11,151 bases of DNA. Origin: Kiritimatiellia bacterium (GTDB lineage Bacteria; Verrucomicrobiota; Kiritimatiellia; RFP12; UBA1067). Of this stretch, positions 1 to 6,892 are shown one piece after another; position 1 is the stretch's first letter; every line of letters begins with the position of its first letter. Position numbers and translations under genes: made by a program. The notes beneath the pieces were generated by a model. That model ran no database searches. It had not been told where the DNA came from and worked only from the letters and a program-made list of their open reading frames with translations. The stretch lies in contig JAFYQC010000035.1 of NCBI GenBank assembly GCA_017547265.1, forward strand, positions 1-11,151. Direction: 5' to 3'.

Positions 1-2056
1 CGAAGAGCAGCACCGCCTGGCGCTCGGTGAGCTGCGAAAGCGGGTCGGTCACGATGTCGAAGCCCTCCGATGGGGACTGCTTGATCATGTGGGACCGCGA
101 GTGGCTCCACGCGAAGCGATAGATGGCGTCCCAGTCCTGGAGCGAGGCATAGGCACCCATCGTCAAGCCCGCCTCGGCGCGCCACATGTTCGGGTTGCAG
201 AAGTTCCACTCCGTCACGGTGAACGGCTTGCCGAACACCCGCGTGCACGCCATCATAATCGGGAGCGAATAGGCGGCGCTGCCGTTCTGGAGATTGGCCT
301 GGTTGTTGAAATGCATCACCACCTTGCCGGAGTTGCCATGGTAGATGTCGGCGTACTGGTGGTTGTCGACGACTTCAAGCGCCTCGCGTTCGTATGTCTG
401 GGCCATGTTCTCCCACCAGTTGCCGCCAGAAATGAGCGTCTTCACGCCGGCTTCCTTGAGGCGCTTCGTCATGCGGCGGTTGGCGTTCGCCTTCACCTCG
501 TAGACGAACTCGGCGAACTCCTTCTTCTTGCCAATGTCCTTCTTCTCGTACTGCGGATAGCCCTTCCCCTTCGCCCACTCGTTGTACTTCTTCACGTAGA
601 CATCGGCGGCGCCCGACCAGACGGACGCAATCGAGTCCTCGTTGAGAAGCGTGACGAAAAGGACAGCCGGATCGTCCTTCCACGCGACGCCGGTGTAGGG
701 GTTCACGTGGTCGAAGAGTTCCATCGAGCGCTTGAACCACAGGTCCTCGGCGGGCTTGTGGATCGGGACGATCGCCTTGATGGTGCCGCAGTGAAGCGGC
801 TTGTCGAAGCCCTCGCAGCTGCCATAGCTGCCCATCGCGTAAAGGTCGAAAGTGATGTAGACGCCGGCCTTCTTGCAGGCCGCGACGAGGTAGTCGAGCT
901 GGTCGAGGCGCTGCGGGGAGATTGTCGGCCATGTACGACGGTTCCAGATGTCGTTCCACTCCTCCTTGGTGATCGTGACGTCGAGGTGGTGAAGTCGTAT
1001 CGTATTCCAGCCGCGCGCCACAAAATCGCGCACAGCGCGATCGGCCTCCTCCTTCTTGAGGAAGTTCGCGTCGAAGCAGAGGTTCCCGCCGATGAAGCGG
1101 CGCGGCGCCTTCTTCGCATCCTTCTCGAACACGAAGTGCCCCTCGCGCGAGACGCGTGCGAACCCGAGAGAGCCGGCGACTTCGTCGCGCGGCGTGACCT
1201 TGGAGAAGTCGAGGATCGTGCCGGGCTTGACGTCGTTTGTCCAGGGGAACACGACCCACTTGTCGCCCGCCTCGACCTTCATGGGCGGCGGCGGGAGGCC
1301 AAGGTCGACCTTGCCGTCCGGCTTGTTGAGCGAGTCGGCCAAAGTGCCCGCGACATCGAACTCGATTGTCGAGGACGATCCGCCCTTCGCGTTCGGAAAA
1401 TCGATCCGAACCTCGAAGCGGTCGGCCTTGTCCTTGCGGGAATCCTGAACAGCGACGTTACCCGCCGTTACCACGAGACGCAGCTTGCGGTCGCCGTTCT
1501 TCGAGACCACCTCTATCGACGACTTGTCGCTGATGCCGATCCATTCGTTGCCGAACTTCTCGGGAAGCGCCGCGCCGTTCACCTTGCCGCCCGCGTAATA
1601 GTCGATCGACAGCGGGAAGCGTATGTAGGCGCGCTCAAGCCCCATCGGCTTTCCATTCAAGGACGATATCTTCCAGCGCACATGCGCTTTCGCCGGACCT
1701 CCCTTAGAAACGTCAAAGAACTCCTCGCGGATAGCAAGCCCCGATCCGCCGGCCCAGATCTTGCCGGTGAAGAGCATCCCCTTTCCGTACTTCGGGTCGT
1801 CGACTGTGCCCTTCTTATGCTCTTTCGCGGCGTAGTCCTGCGCCGTGTACTGCCAGCCGGGGCCGAACGCAACGAAGTTGACGAAGCCGTAGTTCGCTTT
1901 CGGCCCGTCCTTCAATATATCGCCAACATGCAGAAGCCCTCGCCCGTCTATGCCGATGTTCGCGCCCGTCTCGGCACGGCAGACAGGCGACGCAATCGTG
2001 GCCAACGCAACTATCGCGCCAAGCGCGGCTGCAAGATTCAGACGAGTCCTTTTCAT
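1..2056 (-). CDS. Secreted clan GH-A (GH5-like) glycoside hydrolase, C-terminus off the window
   Basis: Reading the minus strand from the ATG at 2056 gives an uninterrupted frame to the window edge (685 codons, no stop reached). Residues 1-28 form a signal peptide (MKRTRLN, then a hydrophobic stretch, cleavage near VCRA), so the enzyme is exported. Residues about 30-310 look all-beta. From about 320 a TIM barrel begins: a beta-2-like NTIRLHHLD at 351-359, the acid/base candidate E473 in LLNED, HQY at 567-569, and the nucleophile candidate E616 in FTVTEWN. The N-E then E order is the clan GH-A pattern. I infer retaining hydrolysis of a beta-linked polysaccharide; the substrate cannot be told. 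The RBS AAGGA (2065-2069) lies 8 nt before the ATG. The gene follows the 1175-residue surface protein by 32 bp with no promoter visible between, so the two are probably cotranscribed. Family assignment beyond the clan is uncertain. Confidence 0.85.
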   Translation of the reverse strand, partial: MKRTRLNLAAALGAIVALATIASPVCRAETGANIGIDGRGLLHVGDILKDGPKANYGFVNFVAFGPGWQYTAQDYAAKEHKKGTVDDPKYGKGMLFTGKIWAGGSGLAIREEFFDVSKGGPAKAHVRWKISSLNGKPMGLERAYIRFPLSIDYYAGGKVNGAALPEKFGNEWIGISDKSSIEVVSKNGDRKLRLVVTAGNVAVQDSRKDKADRFEVRIDFPNAKGGSSSTIEFDVAGTLADSLNKPDGKVDLGLPPPPMKVEAGDKWVVFPWTNDVKPGTILDFSKVTPRDEVAGSLGFARVSREGHFVFEKDAKKAPRRFIGGNLCFDANFLKKEEADRAVRDFVARGWNTIRLHHLDVTITKEEWNDIWNRRTWPTISPQRLDQLDYLVAACKKAGVYITFDLYAMGSYGSCEGFDKPLHCGTIKAIVPIHKPAEDLWFKRSMELFDHVNPYTGVAWKDDPAVLFVTLLNEDSIASVWSGAADVYVKKYNEWAKGKGYPQYEKKDIGKKKEFAEFVYEVKANANRRMTKRLKEAGVKTLISGGNWWENMAQTYEREALEVVDNHQYADIYHGNSGKVVMHFNNQANLQNGSAAYSLPIMMACTRVFGKPFTVTEWNFCNPNMWRAEAGLTMGAYASLQDWDAIYRFAWSHSRSHMIKQSPSEGFDIVTDPLSQLTERQAVLLF

Positions 2057-2088
2057 CGCTTCGTTCCTTTCAATTAGATGGTATGCGA

Positions 2089-5000
2089 CTATCTGATGCG
2101 CAGGGAGAAGCCTGCTCCAACGACCAGCTCGCCGCCAGCACCATCCGAGGTGTCGACTATTTCGTCAATGCCGGAAGATGCGGTGTAGGTGCCGGGCTTA
2201 ACTCTCCTGCCACCCAGATAACAAGTAGCGACTTCAAGCCTGCGCCCATAGAGATTAAGTGTGCTGTGATTCGCCAAACTGAGTGATGCAATTTTCGCCT
2301 TGTCCGTAAGGAAGACATGGGCGCCACCGCCAATTTCAAGCGAAGCCAGCTTCAGCATATCGTTCTCGCCGCCATGGCGCGTAGACGGGAACGCGGTGAA
2401 GTCGTTCGTGCAGACGGTTGTCCAGTTCACAGTCGCGTTGTTCTGGAAAATGCGTATCGTTCCCGCGCCCTCCGGCTGAGCTCCATCCTGTAGGTACACA
2501 GTGCCCGCCGTGGTGTGGTGGAGGCGCGTGCCGTCGCCGGCATTCCAGGCGACGCCCTGCGCGAAGACATTGGTAGTCCACCAGTCGGAGAACGTCTCCC
2601 CCGCCTTCGTGAGCCGCACCGACACACGACCTCCGCCTGGATAGAGATGATAGTTGTTGTCGGCATCCCAGTTGCCGCCTCTGTTTCCGTTCGCCATAAT
2701 AGTTCCGGAGCCCGAGAGCGAGCCGGCCGTAATATTAATCGTTCCGGCCGCGCCGTACCAGTGGCCGCCGATGGCATTCGCGCTCGCGGTTCCGTCGAGC
2801 GTGAGAGTGCCGTAGACCTTGAGAATAGCGACGCCGCTTCCATACCTATAAGTCCCAGTGCCACGGTTTCCGGGGAGAGACGGCGAAAGAATCGAGTCGT
2901 AGGCAATGTCGGCAGGCGCGGCCGAATCCCTTGCACAGCCGACCGCTCCGCCATGCGCCCCGTAAGTCGTTCCGGAGAAAAGTGAAGTTGGGACCTTGTC
3001 GTCACCGGTCAGACCGGCGCCTTCAGTCAGGATATAGCCGTCCGAGGCGACGGTCATGTTCCCCTTCACGACGAGGTCCATCTTCGTGAAGTCGTTCGTC
3101 GAAGAGTTCCGAACGCGAATCGCGCCAACGGCTGCGCCGCCCTGAACGGTCAGGTTTCCGTTGAGAGTCAGCGTGCTGTTGGGGCTGAGCATCCACTGAC
3201 CGTTGCCGACGACATGCTCCGTCGCGGTGGTGTCCGGAATGTCAAGCGTACCGCCGTCAAGCAGAATGCCACAGAAGCCAACGTTTGCGCCGAGTGCAGA
3301 CGATCCGGACACAGAAGCAAGGCCGTTCGGAAGCGCGAGCGTCGCGCCTTCGGGGACGCGCAACACGCCGTTCGCGCCGAAGACCACCTCGTCGAAGGTC
3401 CACGTCTCGCCCGCGAGAACAGGCGTCGTGCGCTCTTTGGGCGGGTAGTACTTGTATTGGCCGTAGGCTGGGAGATTGCGGACGACTAGACGACCTTTCG
3501 TGAGCGTAGTTGTGCGGATAACGATCGTGCCGGCGCCGCCTGTGTGGCCGTATTCCGAGCTGCCGAGCGCGTGAACGTTCGCCAGGGGGAGAGCCATCTC
3601 CGAAGCGCCCGTAAGCAAAATCGAGATGCGCCCGCCAGCCGACGCGTTTCCGCCGTTGTTGCCACCGGTCGAGTTGCCGTCCGCGGAGATGGTGCCGGAT
3701 CCGGAAAGCGAGGCCGTCTTAAGGTAGATGCCGCCGCCGGAGCCGTAATAGTGATCCCAGCCCTTGGAGTAACCGCCATTTGCAAGGATGGAGCCATCCA
3801 GCGTGGTCTCGCCGACGACCTCAATCCAGATGGCGCCGCCGCCAAATGCAGGATGCAGGTATTCCCCAGAGGCACCGCCAGGTATTGGCCAACTCTGTCC
3901 GGGATCGGCTGGTTCGAGAACATTGCCGTATGCGGAGCTGGAATCGCATGATCCGCCGTATGCACAGCCATTCGCAGTGGGCCACGGCGCCTTGCCAGAC
4001 ACAGTGATTGAAGCGCCGTTAGCAATCGTCAGCGAGCCGCCGACAGAGACCTTGAGTCGATAGAACGGGCTCGTCTTGTCGGACGTAGCGGTCGGGAGCG
4101 ACCACTTGCCACTACTAATGATGGTGTCGCCCGTGACTGTAAACGACGTGAAAGATCCGCCGACTCCGGCAAAGGTCGTTACAAAAGTGACTGTACCAGT
4201 GTATCCATTCTCCTGTGTCCACGTAGCAACCGAGGCACCAGTATCCCATTCGCAGTTCGCTGAGGAGAAGCGACCGTCGAAAAGCACCTTCTCGGAAGAT
4301 GTCGGCGTATGACCTTCGGACCAATTGGAACCTACGGACGCAAGACCGTCCGACGATGCGACCCACGTATTGTAGCCAGTTGGGGCGACGAGATTGATAA
4401 TGTTGAGCACAGCTTCATTCGCAGATGGTATTTCATAGTTGCCGGCAGAGAGCGAAACGGCAACCTCTATGTCCGCACCCACTGACGGGTCGACAAGCGG
4501 CGTCACAAGAAGGCATGCCGTTGTCTCACCTGCAGGGATCGTGACGGCAGTCGGTGCTGCCCAGGTCGTTCCCTCGGCAGCCCCTGTAGCGGAAGAGGAA
4601 ATCGAGTAGTTCACGGTAAGCGGGAACGGATCGCTGGAATTCCTCGTAACGATGACCGTGCCAGCAACAAGTCCATTTTCATTCGCGTCCGTCGTCGCTC
4701 CTAACGTCAGTTCTCCAGTGTAGAGTGTTCCAACCACGGCTTCGTCCACGCCAAAGTCATTCGTTGCAAGGACAGAGACCTGGTATGTCTTGTTTGCCGC
4801 GAGTCCGAATAGCTCCCACGTTGCGGACGAGCCTTCCGAGACGGAATTGCCAAAGGCGTTGGTTGTCGCAGAGGAGCCATCGGATACGATCAGTGAGATC
4901 GTGTCGGCCGCATTTTTCTCCAATTCAGCGGAAACGGAATATTTCTCCGTGCCGACACGAGCGAGCGAGATATCGCCTATGACAGGCTCACCCATGTTGA

Positions 5001-5616
5001 CATGGTAGAACTCGAGCTCCCATATCTGAAGAAGGTCTGTGGTGCTACCATTAACGGCCGTGCAGTTGAATTTGTAGTATTCATAGGCCGTCATGTTGGC
5101 AAACTCGTAGTAGCGAGCTTCGCCACTGCCGGACCAACTTGTTTCCGAGGTCTGTGTGTCAAGGACGTCCCAGACAGAACCGTCAATCGACCCCGAGAAC
5201 GTCCAGGCCTTCGGTGAACGATTGGCGGTATCATAACCGCCCGCACTATCGTTGCCGTTCCAGATGCGGAGCGCGTTAACGGCTGCTGCCGTGTTTGTAA
5301 AATGATAGATACAATACATATTGCCAGCAGCCGTCTTAGCAAGCCACCGGCCATTGCCGTTACTGCGATTGCCGTCAAATGCGTGAGAAGCATTGTATTG
5401 ACTACTGTGTGGCGTCGACTCTTCCGATACACAACCTGATGTCGCCGTAGTGAGATCTACGAGCGTCACACCTTCAGGCGGCATTGTGGCCGCACCAAAC
5501 GCCTCCATGAAAATTAAAGTTGCCAATAACACACCGCTGACAATTGCCACTCTGCAATTATGCAAAGATTTCTTTGCGATGGTTGAGAACGTCCAATCAG
5601 AATGTTTCAAGTGCAT
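2089..5616 (-). CDS. Large exported multidomain surface protein (discoidin, FN3-like, Calx-beta-like, glycine-rich beta-helix modules)
   Basis: 1175 residues. The start is fixed by a strong RBS, AAGGAGG, 6 nt before the ATG. A longish n-region and a hydrophobic stretch (about 23-43) form a signal peptide or anchor. Domains as read: F5/8 type C (discoidin)-like about 60-205 (SSQYNASHAFDG, RWLAKT, ALRIWNG, closing LQIWELEFY); FN3-like about 208-300; Calx-beta-like about 302-408 (VIVTRNSSDPFPLTVNYS, VTIPAGET); then mostly short beta strands rich in G, S and T, with two related copies of a module (about 521-705 and 847-1057) typical of right-handed beta-helix proteins. The C-terminus carries LGGRRVKPGTYTA (1134-1146) followed by a short strand. 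There is no LPXTG, PEP-CTERM or C-terminal membrane helix. Discoidin domains often bind glycans, so I infer a glycan-binding adhesin or cell-surface scaffold for the hydrolase encoded next. No catalytic motif is seen. Domain calls are by eye. Confidence 0.85.
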   Translation of the reverse strand: MHLKHSDWTFSTIAKKSLHNCRVAIVSGVLLATLIFMEAFGAATMPPEGVTLVDLTTATSGCVSEESTPHSSQYNASHAFDGNRSNGNGRWLAKTAAGNMYCIYHFTNTAAAVNALRIWNGNDSAGGYDTANRSPKAWTFSGSIDGSVWDVLDTQTSETSWSGSGEARYYEFANMTAYEYYKFNCTAVNGSTTDLLQIWELEFYHVNMGEPVIGDISLARVGTEKYSVSAELEKNAADTISLIVSDGSSATTNAFGNSVSEGSSATWELFGLAANKTYQVSVLATNDFGVDEAVVGTLYTGELTLGATTDANENGLVAGTVIVTRNSSDPFPLTVNYSISSSATGAAEGTTWAAPTAVTIPAGETTACLLVTPLVDPSVGADIEVAVSLSAGNYEIPSANEAVLNIINLVAPTGYNTWVASSDGLASVGSNWSEGHTPTSSEKVLFDGRFSSANCEWDTGASVATWTQENGYTGTVTFVTTFAGVGGSFTSFTVTGDTIISSGKWSLPTATSDKTSPFYRLKVSVGGSLTIANGASITVSGKAPWPTANGCAYGGSCDSSSAYGNVLEPADPGQSWPIPGGASGEYLHPAFGGGAIWIEVVGETTLDGSILANGGYSKGWDHYYGSGGGIYLKTASLSGSGTISADGNSTGGNNGGNASAGGRISILLTGASEMALPLANVHALGSSEYGHTGGAGTIVIRTTTLTKGRLVVRNLPAYGQYKYYPPKERTTPVLAGETWTFDEVVFGANGVLRVPEGATLALPNGLASVSGSSALGANVGFCGILLDGGTLDIPDTTATEHVVGNGQWMLSPNSTLTLNGNLTVQGGAAVGAIRVRNSSTNDFTKMDLVVKGNMTVASDGYILTEGAGLTGDDKVPTSLFSGTTYGAHGGAVGCARDSAAPADIAYDSILSPSLPGNRGTGTYRYGSGVAILKVYGTLTLDGTASANAIGGHWYGAAGTINITAGSLSGSGTIMANGNRGGNWDADNNYHLYPGGGRVSVRLTKAGETFSDWWTTNVFAQGVAWNAGDGTRLHHTTAGTVYLQDGAQPEGAGTIRIFQNNATVNWTTVCTNDFTAFPSTRHGGENDMLKLASLEIGGGAHVFLTDKAKIASLSLANHSTLNLYGRRLEVATCYLGGRRVKPGTYTASSGIDEIVDTSDGAGGELVVGAGFSLRIR
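2446..3078 (-). repeat. Protein-level repeat module B (glycine-rich beta-helix-like), residues about 847-1057
   Basis: Second copy of the module. KGNMTVASDGYILTEG, a glycine/cysteine-rich turn with AYDSILSPSLPG, GSGVAILKV, TLTLDGTASANAIGG, GAAGTINI, SLSGSGTIMANGN, GGGRVSVRLT, TNVFAQG and TAGTVYL align step by step with module A. The SLSGSGTI core is identical in both. This indicates an old internal duplication of about 190-210 residues. Confidence 0.7.
3502..4056 (-). repeat. Protein-level repeat module A (glycine-rich beta-helix-like), residues about 521-705
   Basis: First copy of a duplicated module inside the large surface protein. In order it holds a VGGSLTIANGASITVSG strand pair, a glycine/cysteine-rich turn with AYGNVLEPADPG, GGGAIWIEV, TTLDGSILANGG, GSGGGIYL, SLSGSGTISADGN, AGGRISILLTG, NVHALG and GGAGTIVI. 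Module B repeats the same order. The copies have diverged and are not a nucleotide repeat. Confidence 0.7.
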
Positions 5617-5644
5617 TTGATTCCTCCTTCAAGAGTTTGGTCGA

Positions 5645-5653
5645 ATTTTATCA
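5645..5653 (-). promoter_or_regulatory. Extended -10 promoter element of the surface protein-hydrolase operon
   Basis: On the minus strand the sequence is TGA-TAAAAT, an extended -10 (TGN plus a 5/6 match to TATAAT). Transcription would start near 5638, giving a leader of about 22 nt that contains the AAGGAGG RBS. The best -35 position (TTCCTG, 17-nt spacer) is poor, which suggests dependence on an activator. The upstream palindrome starts 22 nt from the hexamer. Confidence 0.6.
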
Positions 5654-5672
5654 CATTCCCCGTCTTGCAGGA

Positions 5673-5688
5673 ATATACAATAGTATAT
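5673..5688. promoter_or_regulatory. 16-bp palindromic operator candidate, copy 1
   Basis: ATATAC-AATA-GTATAT is a perfect 6-bp inverted repeat around a 4-bp spacer. Its centre lies 35.5 bp upstream of the downstream end of the -10 of the surface-protein gene, or about -42 from the predicted start of transcription. Fifteen of its 16 bases recur exactly at 6827-6841. Such dyads usually bind a dimeric regulator; the regulator itself is not in the window. Confidence 0.6.
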
Positions 5689-5748
5689 CCCAGCGAAACA
5701 AAGATGGGTCATGCGGCAGCCAATCGTGGAAAAGCTAATTACTCTTTA

Positions 5749-6792
5749 CTACTTCCCGAGGCGAATTCTCGCGGAGAGGAGAGAGAATATCCTGTCGGGG
5801 TGCGATTCCCAAAGCAGCGGCTGCCCGTTTAGGCCGTAAATGCAGTCGTCTGCGAGCTTTTCCCACTTCTCGTTCAGTTCCGGGCCAAGGATCTTTGCGA
5901 TAGATTCGATCTTGGCGACCATCGCCACCGCGCAGGCAAGGTCGCCCGCGGCAGAAAGCCAAGGTCCGTCCGCCCCCTTTTCCTCTACAAAGCGCCGCGC
6001 CGCGAGAAGCGCGACTTCCTTCATCACCGCCTCGGCCTTTTGAGCGCGCGAAGGGTCCGCAAGGCGAATCACCTCGAGCGAGGCATTCATCTGCAGGAAC
6101 GAATACCCGGGCATCTGCCACTTCCGCTCCTGCTCTGAAAGCTTCGACACGCCCCACGACTGCTCTATCGCCTCGTCGACAAATTTCTCGTATGCCTCGC
6201 GGTAGCGCTCGTCGCCAGTCGTCTTCCATGCCGCGACATACACCATCGGCAGCCGCGCCGCCTCGTGCGGATGCACGTTCCACATCTTGAGGACGCCCTT
6301 CGCGTCCTGCTTGCCGTCAGCGTCAAGCGCATTCCATCCGTTCGCCTCGGTGACGTTTGCAATCATCCTGTCGGCAAGCGCGGCAAATGCGCCGCGGATC
6401 GCGCCCTTCTCGTCCTCGGACGCCATGCCGCTCATGTAGTAGCGGAAGAGTCCGTGGACGAAGTGGGTGATCTGGTCGCGCGACGAGCCCCTGTTCACCG
6501 TTGCGCCGTCGCGCGACACGCCGCGGCACACATAGCCGGGGATCCTCGTGCCAAGCGAGATGAGCGCCTTGGCGACGCCCTTCGCGCGCTCTGCGTCGTG
6601 CTTGTCGACGAGCGCCGAAAGCGCAAGCCCCGTGATTATCGCGCAATCTTCGGTATCATCCTCGCCCGCACCAAGGAAAAGCCCCGTCGCCTCGGAGCGA
6701 AACGTAGACGCGTGCGCCCAGGTCGCGGCAAAAGTATCGAACTGGTAGGAGGAAAGAATCGCGGACGCCGCCAGTAGAAGTGATGCTATCAT
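5749..6792 (-). CDS. Exported helical protein of unknown function (possible alpha/alpha-barrel enzyme)
   Basis: 347 residues. I do not recognise the family. The N-terminus (MIASLLLAASAILSS) is hydrophobic and suits a signal peptide, but has no lysine or arginine before the core, which is unusual. The rest is almost wholly helical, with repeated helix pairs. Conserved-looking stretches are RGVSRDG (90-96), RDQITHFVHGLFRYYMSG (105-122), WNVHPHEAARLP (171-182) and YSFLQMNASLEVIRLA (230-245). Helical repeats with scattered H, D, R and W residues suggest an (alpha/alpha)-toroid as in unsaturated glucuronyl hydrolases, polysaccharide lyases or epimerases; this is inference. The start is constrained: an in-frame TAG lies 12 codons upstream and the next ATG is about codon 119. 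There is no RBS, and the -10 ends 6 nt before the ATG, so the mRNA is probably leaderless. The gene is divergent from the esterase-glycosidase fusion and shares its operator. Confidence 0.8.
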   Translation of the reverse strand: MIASLLLAASAILSSYQFDTFAATWAHASTFRSEATGLFLGAGEDDTEDCAIITGLALSALVDKHDAERAKGVAKALISLGTRIPGYVCRGVSRDGATVNRGSSRDQITHFVHGLFRYYMSGMASEDEKGAIRGAFAALADRMIANVTEANGWNALDADGKQDAKGVLKMWNVHPHEAARLPMVYVAAWKTTGDERYREAYEKFVDEAIEQSWGVSKLSEQERKWQMPGYSFLQMNASLEVIRLADPSRAQKAEAVMKEVALLAARRFVEEKGADGPWLSAAGDLACAVAMVAKIESIAKILGPELNEKWEKLADDCIYGLNGQPLLWESHPDRIFSLLSARIRLGK

Positions 6793-6798
6793 GGCTGC

Positions 6799-6807
6799 AT
6801 TATACCA
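6799..6807 (-). promoter_or_regulatory. Extended -10 promoter for the helical protein (leaderless)
   Basis: The minus strand reads TGG-TATAAT, a full consensus extended -10. It is followed by the 6-nt discriminator GCAGCC and then the ATG at 6792, so transcription should begin at or next to the A of the start codon. No -35 hexamer is recognisable at 16-18 bp spacing. The shared palindrome is centred 34.5 bp upstream of the downstream end of this element. Confidence 0.6.
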
Positions 6808-6825
6808 AAACCGCCCGACGCCAAT

Positions 6826-6841
6826 CTATACAATAGTATAT
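6826..6841. promoter_or_regulatory. Palindromic operator candidate, copy 2, shared by two divergent promoters
   Basis: CTATAC-AATA-GTATAT carries a 5-bp inverted repeat (TATAC/GTATA) with the same AATA spacer as copy 1. It sits in the 100-bp gap between divergent genes, centred 34.5 bp from the end of the leftward -10 and 35.5 bp from the end of the rightward -10. That puts it near -42 for both, the usual site of an activator touching RNA polymerase. Repression by overlap with the -35 regions is also possible. Confidence 0.6.
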
Positions 6842-6860
6842 GCACTGCAATGTGCCTGTT

Positions 6861-6869
6861 TGATATAAT
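6861..6869 (+). promoter_or_regulatory. Extended -10 promoter for the esterase-glycosidase gene
   Basis: TGA-TATAAT is a consensus extended -10. Transcription should start near 6876, leaving a leader of about 17 nt with the RBS AAGGGG 6 nt before the ATG at 6893. The -35 position with a 17-nt spacer (TGCACT) matches TTGACA at only three of six bases. Confidence 0.65.
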
Positions 6870-6892
6870 AAGGCCAACACAAGGGGACTACA

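Noticed and set aside
375..1259. Minus-strand 294-codon frame
   Set aside because: It overlaps the hydrolase in a different frame and its arginine-rich low-quality translation shows no family features.
89..2077. Long plus-strand open frame of 662 codons as a gene
   Set aside because: The translation is rich in R, V, L and A with no domain, signal peptide or RBS, and the opposite strand encodes a clear glycoside hydrolase with catalytic motifs and a signal peptide.
5309..5325. ATACAATACATAT in the surface-protein gene as another operator copy
   Set aside because: It is imperfect, lacks the inverted repeat, and lies inside coding sequence with no promoter nearby.
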